This document shows positions 8,078-16,484 of a stretch of DNA of 64,000 nucleotides, one piece after another. The stretch's first letter is position 1. Each line of letters opens with the position of its first letter. The notes below the pieces were generated by a model. It had not been told where the DNA came from and did not search any database. It saw only the letters and a list, made by a program, of their open reading frames with translations. Origin of the DNA: Lysobacterales bacterium (lineage in GTDB: Bacteria; Pseudomonadota; Gammaproteobacteria; Xanthomonadales; UBA2363); contig JAHCAT010000007.1 of the NCBI GenBank assembly GCA_019634735.1, positions 62,001-126,000 of the forward strand, given 5' to 3'. Both the position numbers and the translations under genes were made by a program.

Positions 8078-9205
8078 ATGGCCGTAAAGATCGGCGTGAT
8101 CCGTGAGCAGGCGAGCGCCGAACGACGCGTCGCCCTGGTGCCCGAGGTGGCGAAGAAGCTGGCCGCCGCGGGCATGTCGCTGGTGATCCAGCGTGGCGCC
8201 GGACTGGCTGCGGGTTTCCCCGATGCCGCCTACGGCGAGGTCGAATGGCTCGACGACGCAGGCGATGTCTACGCCGCCGCCGACGTGGTGTTCGCGGTGC
8301 AGCCCCCGTCCCCGGCGCTGGTTTCGCGCCTGCGGCGGGGCGCGGCCCTGATCGGCGCGCTGGCGCCCTACCGCGAACACGCGCTGGTGCGGGCCTTGCG
8401 CGACGGCGGCATCAGCGCCTTCGCGCTGGAGCTGCTGCCGCGCACCACGCGCGCGCAGGCCATGGACATCCTGTCCTCGCAGGCCGCCGCGGCCGGCTAC
8501 AAGGCGATGCTGATCGCCGCCGAGGCGGCCCCGAAGTTCTTTCCGATGCTGACCACCGCCGCCGGCACCGTGCGTCCCAGCAAGGTGCTGGTGATCGGCG
8601 CCGGTGTCGCCGGCCTGCAGGCGATCGCCACCGCGCGCCGGCTCGGCGCCATGGTCGAGGGCTTCGACGTGCGCCCGGAGACCCGCGAGCAGATCGAGTC
8701 GCTGGGCGCCAAATTCCTCGACCTCGGCGTCAACGCCGCGGGCGAGGGCGGCTATGCCCGCGAGCTGACCGCCGAGGAGCGCGCCCAGCAGCAGCAGGCG
8801 CTGGCCGCGCACCTCAAGGGCATCGACGTGGTGGTGACCACCGCGGCGGTGCCGGGCCGGGCGGCGCCGCGCATCGTCAGCGCCGCCATGGTCGCCGGCA
8901 TGAAGCCCGGCGCCGTGCTGGTCGACCTGGCCGCCGAGACCGGCGGCAACTGCGAGCTGACCCGGCCCGGTGAAACCGTCGACCACGGCGGCGTGGCCGT
9001 GATCGGGCCGGTCAACCTGCCGGCGCGCACCGCCACCCACGCCAGCGAGATGTACTCGCGCAACCTGTTCACCTTCGCCCAGCTGCTGGTCCGTGAGGGT
9101 GCGCTGGCCGTCGACTTCGACGACGACCTGGTGGCCGGAAGCTGCCTCACCCACGACGGCGCGGTCCGCCACGCCGCCACCCGCGAGGCCCTCGGCAATG
9201 ACTGA
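8078..9205 (+). CDS. pntAA: NAD(P) transhydrogenase subunit alpha part 1 (domain I)
   Basis: The 375-residue protein is the soluble NAD(H)-binding domain I of the proton-pumping transhydrogenase, related to alanine dehydrogenase. The start M-A-V-K-I-G-V-I-R-E is family-typical, the dinucleotide-binding motif G-A-G-V-A-G-L-Q-A-I lies near 177-186, and R-T-A-T-H-A-S-E-M-Y-S-R-N-L near the C-terminus is conserved. With the two downstream genes it forms a complex that uses the proton gradient to reduce NADP+ with NADH. The split into AA and AB is the common arrangement in many proteobacteria, unlike the fused E. coli PntA. A GGGAGGGG ribosome binding site precedes the ATG. Confidence 0.95.
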   Translation: MAVKIGVIREQASAERRVALVPEVAKKLAAAGMSLVIQRGAGLAAGFPDAAYGEVEWLDDAGDVYAAADVVFAVQPPSPALVSRLRRGAALIGALAPYREHALVRALRDGGISAFALELLPRTTRAQAMDILSSQAAAAGYKAMLIAAEAAPKFFPMLTTAAGTVRPSKVLVIGAGVAGLQAIATARRLGAMVEGFDVRPETREQIESLGAKFLDLGVNAAGEGGYARELTAEERAQQQQALAAHLKGIDVVVTTAAVPGRAAPRIVSAAMVAGMKPGAVLVDLAAETGGNCELTRPGETVDHGGVAVIGPVNLPARTATHASEMYSRNLFTFAQLLVREGALAVDFDDDLVAGSCLTHDGAVRHAATREALGND

Positions 9206-9259
9206 CCTGCACCCGACGCAGCACGGCGGCCGCCGCGGCACCGCCCGGAGGACCGCCTG

Positions 9260-9550
9260 ATGGACGGCTTCATCGCGCTCTACATCTTCCTGCTGGCCGC
9301 GATCACTGGCCACGTGATCATTTCCCGGGTGCCGGTGATCCTGCACACGCCGCTGATGTCCGGCTCGAACTTCGTGCACGGCATCGTCCTGGTCGGCGCG
9401 ATGATCGCCCTGGCCCATGCCGATACCACGCTGGAACGCGCGATCGGCTTCGTGGCGGTGCTGCTCGGCGCCGGCAACGCGGTCGGCGGCTACGTGGTCA
9501 CCGAGCGCATGCTGGAGATGTTCAAGTCCAGCAAGGGCAAGGAGGGCTGA
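9260..9550 (+). CDS. pntAB: NAD(P) transhydrogenase subunit alpha part 2 (membrane domain)
   Basis: This 96-residue protein has three hydrophobic segments (about 5-24, 36-54 and 60-80) and corresponds to the N-terminal part of membrane domain II of transhydrogenase. The motif H-V-I-S-R-V-P-V-I-L-H-T-P-L-M-S-G-S-N at about 15-34 is the family hallmark. It bridges the soluble PntAA and the PntB membrane part. It lies 54 bases after pntAA and ends two bases before the pntB start, so the three genes form one operon. Confidence 0.95.
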   Translation: MDGFIALYIFLLAAITGHVIISRVPVILHTPLMSGSNFVHGIVLVGAMIALAHADTTLERAIGFVAVLLGAGNAVGGYVVTERMLEMFKSSKGKEG

Positions 9551-9552
9551 CG

Positions 9553-10998
9553 GTGGCCCTTCCCGGATTCCTCGACCTGCTGGCCAAGGCCAGCTACCTC
9601 GCCGCCGCGGCCCTGTTCATCCTGGGCCTGATGAAGATGGCTTCGCCGGTCACCGCCCGCAAGGGCATCCGCTGGGCCGGCGTCGGCATGGTCATCGCCA
9701 CCGTGGTGACCTTCGTGGCACCCTCGACCTGGGGCGCGCACGGCATCGACACCACCAACCTGGTGCTGATGGTGGTGGCGATCGCGCTGTCCTGGGCGTT
9801 CTGGGCCTGGGGCAAGAAGGTGCCGATCACCGACATGCCGCAGATGGTCGCCATCTTCAACGGCATGGGCGGCGGTTCGGCGGCGGCGATCGGCGCCTAT
9901 GCGCTGCTCAACGCCGCGACCTTTGGCGGCCCCTGCACGGCCGAGGCGATCGCCGCGCACGCCTGCCTGGACCGCACCAAGCTGGTGCTGGCGATCCTGG
10001 GCTCGCTGATCGGCGCGGTCGCCTTCTCCGGCTCCGTCATCGCCTGGGCCAAGCTGGACGGCCGTCTCGACCGTACCTTCCGGTTCGGCGGCCAGCAGCT
10101 GTTCAATGGCCTGGTGTTCCTGGCCAGTCTTGGCCTCGGTGCCTTCCTGGTCTACCAGCTGCAGGTGCCGGCGATCATCGCCTTCTTCGTGGTCGCCCTG
10201 CTGTTCGGCGTGCTGATGACGCTGCCGATCGGCGGCGCCGACATGCCCGTGGTGATCTCCTTGTACAACGCCTTCACCGGCCTGGCGGTGGCCTTCAAGG
10301 GCTACGTGCTGGGCAACGAGGCGCTGATCATCGCCGGTACCGTGGTCGGCGCGGCCGGCATGCTGCTCACGCAGCTCATGGCCAAGGCCATGAACCGGCC
10401 GATCAGCAACGTGCTGTTCTCCAACTTCGGCGGCGGCGGTCAGGCCCAGGAGATCAGCGGCAGCCAGAAATCGATCGAGGCCTCCGACGTGGCGGCGATG
10501 ATGGCGTTCGCCGAACGCGTGGTGATCGTGCCCGGCTACGGCATGGCCGTGGCACAGGCCCAGCACAAGATCTGGGAGCTGTCGCGGCTGCTGATCGATC
10601 GCGGCGTCAAGGTCCGTTTTGCCATCCATCCGGTCGCCGGGCGCATGCCCGGGCACATGAACGTGCTGCTCGCCGAGGCCGGCGTGCCCTACGACCTGAT
10701 CGTCGACATGGACGACATCAACCCCGAATTCGCGACCACCGACGTGGCCCTGGTGATCGGTGCGAACGACGTGGTGAATCCGGTCGCCCGCACCGATCCG
10801 GCCTCGCCGATCTACGGCATGCCGATCCTCGACGTCGACAGGTCGCGCAACGCCATCATCATCAAGCGCGGCAAGGGCCGCGGCTTCGCCGGCATCGAGA
10901 ACGCCCTGTTCTACGCCGAGAACGCCCGCCTGCTGTACGGCGACGGCAATGCCGTGGCCGGCGCGCTGGTGTCAGAACTCAAGCAGCTGGAGACCTGA
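9553..10998 (+). CDS. pntB: NAD(P) transhydrogenase subunit beta
   Basis: The 481-residue protein has an N-terminal multi-helix membrane part (about 1-280) forming most of the proton channel, followed by the soluble NADP(H)-binding domain III. Diagnostic motifs include the membrane segment with G-G-G-S-A-A-A-I-G-A, the NADP site V-P-G-Y-G-M-A-V-A-Q-A-Q near 331-342, H-P-V-A-G-R-M-P-G-H-M-N-V-L-L-A-E-A, and G-A-N-D-V-V-N-P. The start is GTG at 9553, two bases after the pntAB stop, with a GGAGGG ribosome binding site inside the end of pntAB. Confidence 0.95.
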   Translation: MALPGFLDLLAKASYLAAAALFILGLMKMASPVTARKGIRWAGVGMVIATVVTFVAPSTWGAHGIDTTNLVLMVVAIALSWAFWAWGKKVPITDMPQMVAIFNGMGGGSAAAIGAYALLNAATFGGPCTAEAIAAHACLDRTKLVLAILGSLIGAVAFSGSVIAWAKLDGRLDRTFRFGGQQLFNGLVFLASLGLGAFLVYQLQVPAIIAFFVVALLFGVLMTLPIGGADMPVVISLYNAFTGLAVAFKGYVLGNEALIIAGTVVGAAGMLLTQLMAKAMNRPISNVLFSNFGGGGQAQEISGSQKSIEASDVAAMMAFAERVVIVPGYGMAVAQAQHKIWELSRLLIDRGVKVRFAIHPVAGRMPGHMNVLLAEAGVPYDLIVDMDDINPEFATTDVALVIGANDVVNPVARTDPASPIYGMPILDVDRSRNAIIIKRGKGRGFAGIENALFYAENARLLYGDGNAVAGALVSELKQLET

Positions 10999-11051
10999 CG
11001 GCACAGGGGCCCCGGGTCCGGACCGGCTGCGCAACGCCGGAGGACATCGCC

Positions 11052-12329
11052 ATGGCCAGACCGCTCCGCTCCGTGCCGCCGCTCGCGGCGGTTCTCGCCT
11101 GCACCGGGCTTCATGCCGGCCTGCCGCCCGTGGCGGTCGACGTGCTGCTCAGCCAGGGCGACCCGCTGGCCGGATCCACGGTCGCCACCCTCAATCCTGT
11201 GTTCCCGGACGGCGAAGGGCGACCCGGGTCGCTGGTCGCCCTGGCCAACGGCAATCGCGCGATCTGGTACGACGGCGCGGTGGTCTTCGACAGCGGCGAA
11301 GTGGCCGGTTCGGTGCTCACCGGCGGCGAGGCGACCATCGGCATCGGCAACGACGGCGCCTTCGTGTACAGCCCCAACACGGACGGCGAGGACTCGGTCT
11401 GGACGCAGGCCGGCCTGCTTCTGCGCGGCACCGATCCGGCACCCGGCCTGCCCGGTCAGTTCACCACCTTCCACAGCCGGCCCTCGATGCTGCCCGATGG
11501 CCGCGCGGTCTGGGTCGGCGGCATCACCAACACGCAGGGCGGCAGCACCCAGGGGCGGGTCCTGTACCGGGCGACCACCACTGCGCCGTTCGCCTACGAG
11601 CCCCTGCTGAGCACCGGCGACATGGTCGGCGGTTTCGCGATCGGCACCACCGGCGTCGGCTTCCAGTACCAGATGAGCGACAGCGGCGAACATCTGGTGA
11701 TGCTGCTGGTCCTGCAGACCGGCAGCGCGGCGAACGACACCGGGGTCTACCGCAACGGCGCCCTGGTGGCGCAGGAGGGCTCGCCGGTCGGGCCTTCGGC
11801 ACCGGGCGAGAACTGGCAGAACTTCGCCGGTGTCGCGGTCAACGACAGCGGCGACTGGCTGCTGGCCGGCGATACCGACGGCGCTGTCGCCAGCGACGCG
11901 TTCCTGGCCTTCAACGGCGAACTTCTGGTGCGCGAGGGCGACCTTCTCGACGGCGAACTCCTGCCGGCCGGTTCGGCATTGCGCGCGATCGCGCTCAACA
12001 ACAAGGGCCAGGCCCTGCACGCGTGGAACACGCCGGGCAACGTGCGCAAGCTGTTCTTCGCCAACGATGCCGGCCGCTTGCACGATTCCCTGCTGTTGCT
12101 GCGCACCGGCAGCGGCCTCGACCTGACCGGCGACGGCAGCACCGACGCCACCCTGGTCGACATCCTGGGCACCTTCACCACCACCACCGGGCTGAGCCTT
12201 GCCGAGGACGGGGCCATCTACATCCAGGCTTCCTACGACCAGGGCGGCAGCACGCGCACCTCGCTGCTGCGATTGGCCCTGCCCGACCGGCTGTTCCGGA
12301 ACGGCTTCCAGGATCCCGCGCCGCGCTGA
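11052..12329 (+). CDS. Secreted repeat-containing protein of unknown function with C-terminal NGFQ motif
   Basis: The 425-residue product begins with a signal peptide (first 22 residues, ending near L-H-A-G). The mature part consists of beta-rich segments with recurring patterns such as S-D-S-G-E, N-D-S-G-D-W and N-N-K-G-Q-A, resembling the beta-propeller-like repeat proteins of unknown function common in Xanthomonadales and planctomycetes. I cannot assign a catalytic role. The last residues, D-R-L-F-R-N-G-F-Q followed by five residues, contain the motif shared by several other secreted proteins here. A GGAGG ribosome binding site precedes the ATG. It lies 53 bases after pntB on the same strand but has no obvious functional link. 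Confidence 0.8.
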   Translation: MARPLRSVPPLAAVLACTGLHAGLPPVAVDVLLSQGDPLAGSTVATLNPVFPDGEGRPGSLVALANGNRAIWYDGAVVFDSGEVAGSVLTGGEATIGIGNDGAFVYSPNTDGEDSVWTQAGLLLRGTDPAPGLPGQFTTFHSRPSMLPDGRAVWVGGITNTQGGSTQGRVLYRATTTAPFAYEPLLSTGDMVGGFAIGTTGVGFQYQMSDSGEHLVMLLVLQTGSAANDTGVYRNGALVAQEGSPVGPSAPGENWQNFAGVAVNDSGDWLLAGDTDGAVASDAFLAFNGELLVREGDLLDGELLPAGSALRAIALNNKGQALHAWNTPGNVRKLFFANDAGRLHDSLLLLRTGSGLDLTGDGSTDATLVDILGTFTTTTGLSLAEDGAIYIQASYDQGGSTRTSLLRLALPDRLFRNGFQDPAPR

Positions 12330-12391
12330 GGCGGCGCGGCGAGGCAATCCCTCATCCCCCGCTTCGCATCCGGCCCTGGGTTGCCGCGGTC

Positions 12392-12880
12392 TCAGGGCGG
12401 GGAGGGCGGCGGGCGCGGGCGGGCTGGGCCTGCGCGGAAGCCATGGCCAAAGGCGGCCGCCAGGGCCAGCCCGACGGCGATCATCGCCAGGTCGCTGCGC
12501 TCGAGCAGGCCGGCCAGCACCAGCCGGGCAAAGCCGATGCCGGTCCCGGCCAGCGATTCCAGCGGCGCCAGCCCCAGCACGCGGGCCACGTGGAAGGCGG
12601 CCAGGCCGTACAGGGCCAGGCCGATCACCACGGCGGTCAGGCCGGTGGCCCAGAGCAGGCCACGCAGGCCGCGACCGCCGAAGCTCGACACCGCCACGCC
12701 CAGGGTCAGGCCGGCGACCAGCGCCACTGGCGCGCAGGGCTGCCGGAATTTCAGCGCCATCAGCAGCCACAGGGCGGCCTCGAAGGCCACCAGCAGCACC
12801 CAGAACGGCCACAGCGAGGACAGCGGCACCGGGCCGGCTTTCCGTTCCGGGCCGGAGTGTTGGAAAATCACGGTCTGCAT
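12392..12880 (-). CDS. Small inner-membrane protein, unknown function (about 4 TM)
   Basis: The 162-residue product has four hydrophobic stretches (about 22-43, 50-66, 73-95 and 125-150) and a proline/arginine-rich C-terminal tail. No family is recognised. ATG at 12880 is chosen because a purine-rich GGAAAGG ribosome binding site lies immediately upstream; an in-frame ATG further upstream would add a non-hydrophobic stretch overlapping the sufT start region. It is divergent from sufT. Codon usage and GC look like the neighbours. Confidence 0.65.
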   Translation of the reverse strand: MQTVIFQHSGPERKAGPVPLSSLWPFWVLLVAFEAALWLLMALKFRQPCAPVALVAGLTLGVAVSSFGGRGLRGLLWATGLTAVVIGLALYGLAAFHVARVLGLAPLESLAGTGIGFARLVLAGLLERSDLAMIAVGLALAAAFGHGFRAGPARPRPPPSPP

Positions 12881-12981
12881 CCACCTTTCCGGCAAGTACG
12901 CCGCACCCGCGGGCATCGGCCCGCGGCGTGAGCGGCCAACGACACCGCCCTCCGCCCCTTCTGACCGGACGCCCGGACGGC

Positions 12982-13539
12982 ATGACACCTTACAGCAGCA
13001 CCAGCGAACCCTTCACCCTGCAGCGCGACTGCGATGCCGTCCTGGTGCCTGCCGGCGACGCCGTGCAGTTGCCGGCCGGGCAGGCGGGCTACATCACCCA
13101 GGCCCTGGGCGGCAGCTTCACGGTCTATGTCGAGGGCAACCTGTTCCGGATCGCCGGCGCCGACGCCGATGCCCTGGGCAAGCTGCCGCCGGTGCCCCCG
13201 GAACTGCCCGAGGGCGCCGACGACGGGGATGTCGAGCAGGTGGTCTGGCAGCAGTTGCGCACCTGCTTCGATCCGGAGATCCCGATCAACATCGTCGACC
13301 TGGGCCTGGTCTACGACTGCGAGTTGCGGCCGCGCGACGACGGCCGGCGCGATGTCGCGATCCGGATGACCCTGACCGCGCCGGGCTGCGGCATGGGCGA
13401 AGTACTGGTCGAGGAGGTGCGCGCCAAGGTCGAACTGGTGCCGACCGTCGCCGAGGCCGACGTCGAACTGGTGTTCGACCCGCCCTGGAGCCGGCACATG
13501 ATGTCGGAGGCGGCGCGTCTGGAGACGGGGATGTTCTGA
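12982..13539 (+). CDS. sufT: Putative Fe-S cluster assembly protein SufT (DUF59/MIP18 domain)
   Basis: The 185-residue protein has an N-terminal segment (1-75) and a DUF59 domain (about 88-180). The domain contains D-P-E-I-P-I-N-I-V-D-L-G-L-V-Y and T-L-T-A-P-G-C-G-M-G-E, the two signature stretches, the second with the conserved cysteine. SufT proteins assist iron-sulfur cluster maturation in the SUF system. The length and domain order match stand-alone SufT. No other suf genes are adjacent. Heptad array 4 begins about seven bases after the stop. Confidence 0.88.
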   Translation: MTPYSSTSEPFTLQRDCDAVLVPAGDAVQLPAGQAGYITQALGGSFTVYVEGNLFRIAGADADALGKLPPVPPELPEGADDGDVEQVVWQQLRTCFDPEIPINIVDLGLVYDCELRPRDDGRRDVAIRMTLTAPGCGMGEVLVEEVRAKVELVPTVAEADVELVFDPPWSRHMMSEAARLETGMF

Positions 13540-13545
13540 TTCATG

Positions 13546-13690
13546 ATGGGGACCAGGGACCAGGGACCAGGGACCAGGGACCAGGGACCAGGGACCAGGG
13601 ACCAGGGACCAGGGACCAGGGACCAGGGACCAGGGACCAGGGACCAGGGGCCAGGGACCAGGGGCCAGGGACCGGGGACCAGGGACGGGT
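13546..13690 (+). repeat. G-rich heptad tandem array 4 (AGGGACC)
   Basis: About 20 nearly identical seven-base AGGGACC units, with a few AGGGGCC and GGGGACC variants at the distal end, begin seven bases after the sufT stop. The G-rich strand is the sense strand of sufT. The near-perfect homogeneity suggests recent expansion, so copy number is likely to vary between strains. Confidence 0.95.
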
Positions 13691-13724
13691 GACCGGTGGT
13701 CCCCAGTGACCAGGTGGCGGAGCC

Positions 13725-13912
13725 CGACTTGTCTCCCTTGTCCTGTGGGAGAGTGGCTGGGCGGAGAGGGTCGGCATTTGCCATGAGTTTTGTTGTTGCC
13801 GGCCCAGCAGCGCGCGCTGGCCGGGGCGGCTCTCTCCTGCGCCCCTGCCCCGCGAGCGGGGCAGGGAGTCGTGCGGTGCCGTCGCAATGTGGCACGCGCT
13901 GGGCAGGGGGCG
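13725..13912 (+). repeat. Composite palindromic intergenic element, copy C (diverged)
   Basis: The blocks TGTGGGAGAGTGGCTGGGC, GAGAGGGTCGGCATTTGCCA, TTGCCGGCCCAGCAGCGCGC, CTGGCCGGGGCGGC and GTGCGGTGCCGTCGCA appear in the same order as in the 23918-24199 copy. The central palindrome has become CCCCTGCCCCGC / GCGGGGCAGGG. It lies directly after heptad array 4. Confidence 0.72.
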
Positions 13913-14228
13913 GGCCTGGCTGTGGGGCGGCTGAGATGCGGCACCCCTCTTTTCCCGGCAACTCTGTTCCGGGCAAGGCGCGGCCGCTTCGCCGTACCGT
14001 TGTGGCGCGCCCCGCTCATTACGCGCCTTCCGGGTCGCCGATGTAAATCAATAGGTTGCGGTTCCGCGCCGGGGCCGTCCGGGCAGTCCTGCGGGCGGGC
14101 TCGCCGATGCCGGGCCGGTGCCTTCCGGCTCGCACCGTGGCGCGGACGGGCGAGGGCGATCCGGCGAAGGCGACGGCTGTCAGGTTTCGCACCGGAATTG
14201 CGTTAGTGTCTCCCAACAGGCGCTTTTC
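13913..14228. other. Non-coding gap upstream of the three-paralogue operon
   Basis: About 315 bases without a convincing gene. Short open frames on both strands show no family features or ribosome binding sites. The AATCAATAGGTT stretch near 14045 is noticeably AT-richer than the surroundings and could hold a promoter, but I cannot identify convincing -35/-10 boxes. Confidence 0.4.
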
Positions 14229-14271
14229 CGTCCCAGGGTGGGACGGGCGCCTGTCCGGCCCGCCGGCCGGA
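14229..14271 (+). promoter_or_regulatory. Two leader hairpins in the 5' UTR of the secreted-paralogue operon
   Basis: Two perfect stem-loops lie 26 to 68 bases before the ATG at 14297: CGTCCCA / TGGGACG (14229-14245, loop GGG) and TCCGGCC / GGCCGGA (14254-14271, loop CGCC). There is no U-tract, so they are not terminators. They could protect the mRNA 5' end or regulate translation. In a genome this GC-rich, short GC stems are also expected by chance. Confidence 0.4.
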
Positions 14272-14296
14272 TCCGACGCAAGAGAGGGGATACACA

Positions 14297-14929
14297 ATGA
14301 ATCGTCTGCAAGGTACCTGCGTGGGGCTTGTCGCCCTGCTGGGCGCCGCCGTCCTGCCTGTCGCCGCCGATCCGGCGCTGGACACCTGGCATGGTGGCAG
14401 CGTCGACGTCATCATCGCCGAGCCCGGTCCGGCGCTGGCCGGAATGGTCGAGTACGACGAGGACATGGCCGGTGTCCTGCCCAACACCGGCTGGGTCAAC
14501 GTCTTCGGCTATGAGCTGCGCGGCCGCATCTCGCCCTATGCGTACACGACCTCCGCAACCACCGGCGCCCACTGGTGCACCGGCAGCGAGCGCTTCGCCG
14601 ACTCCCGCATCGAGCTGCCCCACAACGCCAACATCACCTTCTTCCGCATGTGGGGTTTCGACAATTCCGCCGACCACGATGTCGCGGCGTTCCTGTTCGA
14701 ATCCTGCCTGCCTAACCTGAGTGCTGGAAACCTGGTGAACACCGTGCTCCAGGAGATCACGTCGACCGGCACACCCGGTGCCTTCACCGTGACCAGCGAG
14801 CCGAACGCCGGGCCGACCAACCTGGAGACCTGCACCTACCACGTGCGCGTGCGCTTCGGGGTGGGCTGCGGTGGCGCCGGGCAGACCACGTTGCGCAAGC
14901 TGCGCGTCCAGTACACGCTGGCGCCGTAA
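14297..14929 (+). CDS. Secreted protein, three-paralogue operon member 1
   Basis: The 210-residue product has a 24-residue signal peptide ending at V-A-A-D. The mature protein is unrecognised but shares a scaffold with the next two gene products: an F-x-R-M-W-G-F core strand near 113-119, a cysteine in F-E-S-C-L-P near 134, a second cysteine in E-T-C-T-Y-H-V-R-V-R-F near 178, and a closing L-R-K-L-R-V-Q-Y strand. The paired cysteines probably form a disulfide in the periplasm or outside the cell. An AGAGAGGGG ribosome binding site precedes the ATG, and the next gene starts 13 bases after the stop. Confidence 0.82.
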   Translation: MNRLQGTCVGLVALLGAAVLPVAADPALDTWHGGSVDVIIAEPGPALAGMVEYDEDMAGVLPNTGWVNVFGYELRGRISPYAYTTSATTGAHWCTGSERFADSRIELPHNANITFFRMWGFDNSADHDVAAFLFESCLPNLSAGNLVNTVLQEITSTGTPGAFTVTSEPNAGPTNLETCTYHVRVRFGVGCGGAGQTTLRKLRVQYTLAP

Positions 14930-14942
14930 GGAAGGAGCAGAC

Positions 14943-15551
14943 ATGAAGATCTCACATCTGGCCGTCCTGGCTCTGGCCAGCGCCCTGCACCTGTCCCCGG
15001 CGTTCGCCGACGAGGCCGCCATCGCCGCCATCCAGGGCTTCCACAACAACGAGTTCCGGCCCATCGTCGGCATGGCCGCGAACCCGGAAAACAACACCGC
15101 CGCCTATCGGGGCGGGTCGGGCAATACCGGCGCCTACACCTGCGCCAACACGGCTGCCGGCGGGGGCCGGGTGATCCGGTATCCGTTCACGGTGCCCGAC
15201 GCTCGCGATCTGCAGTTCGTCCGCATCTGGGGCTTCAAGTCGACAGGAACCGCCGACACCACCCTGCGGGTGCGGCGCTCGTGCATGACCCAGGCTCAGG
15301 TCGACCCGACCACGGACATCCTGGGCTCCGTCAACATCACGTCCACGGACGGGGCGTTCAGCGCCTTCCTGAACCTGGCAAACGAATTGCCCAACAATCT
15401 CAACTGCCGCTTCTGGGCCGAGATCGAGTTCGGCTCGTCCGCGACGGCGTGCGCATCGGGCACCCAGGACCTGCGCATCGACCGGGTGCGCGTGCACAGC
15501 CTGCTGCGCGAGCGCATTTTCCGCGGCACCTTCCGTTCGTACACGCCCTGA
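14943..15551 (+). CDS. Secreted protein, three-paralogue operon member 2
   Basis: The 202-residue product has a signal peptide of about 22 residues (ending A-F-A-D). It shares with its neighbours the F-V-R-I-W-G-F strand, a cysteine in R-R-S-C-M near 119, and the later N-C-R-F-W-A-E-I-E-F segment followed by D-L-R-I-D-R-V-R-V. The C-terminus E-R-I-F-R-G-T-F-R plus four residues is a degenerate form of the NGFQ motif seen elsewhere in this window. A strong ribosome binding site (AAGGAAGGAG) fixes the ATG at 14943. It ends ten bases before member 3. Confidence 0.82.
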   Translation: MKISHLAVLALASALHLSPAFADEAAIAAIQGFHNNEFRPIVGMAANPENNTAAYRGGSGNTGAYTCANTAAGGGRVIRYPFTVPDARDLQFVRIWGFKSTGTADTTLRVRRSCMTQAQVDPTTDILGSVNITSTDGAFSAFLNLANELPNNLNCRFWAEIEFGSSATACASGTQDLRIDRVRVHSLLRERIFRGTFRSYTP

Positions 15552-15561
15552 GGAGGCCGTC

Positions 15562-16260
15562 ATGAAGAACATCAAGAACCTCTGCGGGCTGACGATCGCC
15601 ACGGCCCTGCTGGTCGGCCTGCCGGCCATGGCCGCGGAACCCGCCTACGAGTGGATCACCGATCCGGCCGAGCTGGCCGCCCGCGGCTTCGATGCGGATG
15701 CCCCGCCGATCAAGCGCCTGATCCCCGCCGAAGACAACCGTTCCTTCGAGGAGCGGCTGGCCGAGCGCCAGGCCATGGAAGACGCCATCAAGTCCTCGTC
15801 CGAGGTCGGTGGCCGCGCCGTGCGCTGGGCTGCGGTGCAGGGCAACGACTTCAAGTTCCTCAACGAGGGCGCCCTGTACAACGTGTCCAACTTCTGGTTG
15901 CACGGCCTGGCCGGTACGCCGAACCGGTTCGCGGATGCGCCGATCACCCTGCGCGACGACAAGCGGATCTCCTTCCTGGACGTGTGGACCAACGACACGA
16001 GCGCCGCCCAGGGCGTCGATGTCGCCCTGTACCGCACCTGCCATCCGGCCTTCACTGCGGGTACGCCCGATGTGACCGAGCTGGCCGTGGTCGAGGCCGG
16101 CGCCTTCAGCGGCGGCACCCGCTTCCAGTTCGTTTCGGTGCCTGGAATGGTCTACGTCGACAATCCGCTGTGCACCTATTTCGTGCGCGCGCGGTTCAGC
16201 GATTTCGACGCCGGCTCGAGCGTGCAGCTCCAGAAGGTCAGGGTGGTCTGGGCAGGCTGA
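15562..16260 (+). CDS. Secreted protein, three-paralogue operon member 3
   Basis: The 232-residue product has a 24-residue signal peptide (ending A-M-A-A-E), then an extra charged region (about 30-85, including a helical E-E-R-L-A-E-R-Q-A-M-E-D segment) not present in members 1 and 2. The paralogous core follows: I-S-F-L-D-V-W-T-N, Y-R-T-C-H-P, P-L-C-T-Y-F-V-R-A-R-F and L-Q-K-V-R-V-V-W. The spacing of the two cysteines matches the other members. The function is unknown. A GAGGAGG ribosome binding site precedes the ATG. A strong rho-independent terminator lies about 120 bases downstream. Confidence 0.82.
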   Translation: MKNIKNLCGLTIATALLVGLPAMAAEPAYEWITDPAELAARGFDADAPPIKRLIPAEDNRSFEERLAERQAMEDAIKSSSEVGGRAVRWAAVQGNDFKFLNEGALYNVSNFWLHGLAGTPNRFADAPITLRDDKRISFLDVWTNDTSAAQGVDVALYRTCHPAFTAGTPDVTELAVVEAGAFSGGTRFQFVSVPGMVYVDNPLCTYFVRARFSDFDAGSSVQLQKVRVVWAG

Positions 16261-16275
16261 GTCCGCCACGGTAGG

Positions 16276-16306
16276 CCTGGGCAGGCTTCTTCTGGGCTTG
16301 CCCAGG
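16276..16306 (+). other. Stem-loop just after the paralogue operon
   Basis: CCTGGGCA pairs with TGCCCAGG around a loop of 15 bases. There is no U-tract, so it may stabilise the 3' end or act as a weak terminator ahead of the stronger one at 16380. Confidence 0.45.
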
Positions 16307-16379
16307 CACGCCCCGGGTCCGGCCATGTCCGTGCCCGATTAGGGGCAAGCGCCGTCCCGACGGCGCGGACAGCCCGAGA

Positions 16380-16412
16380 ACCGGCCCGGATCCCCCCGGG
16401 CCGGTTTCGTTT
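16380..16412 (+). terminator. Rho-independent terminator of the secreted-paralogue operon
   Basis: A perfect 10-bp stem ACCGGCCCGG / CCGGGCCGGT with a 6-base loop is followed by TTCGTTTC. It separates the paralogue operon from yhbY on the same strand. Confidence 0.8.
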
Positions 16413-16484
16413 CGGCGCCCTGGCGCCGGCAGGGCGACGCCGAGCCGGCATCGCCGGGTACGGTCGCGGCGCTATCATGGCGCC

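Noticed and set aside
7371..8106. Several long proline/serine/arginine-rich open frames on both strands
   Set aside because: They translate the heptad array (7577-7990); a seven-base period opens several frames at once and gives repetitive pseudo-proteins. No ribosome binding site or family feature supports them.
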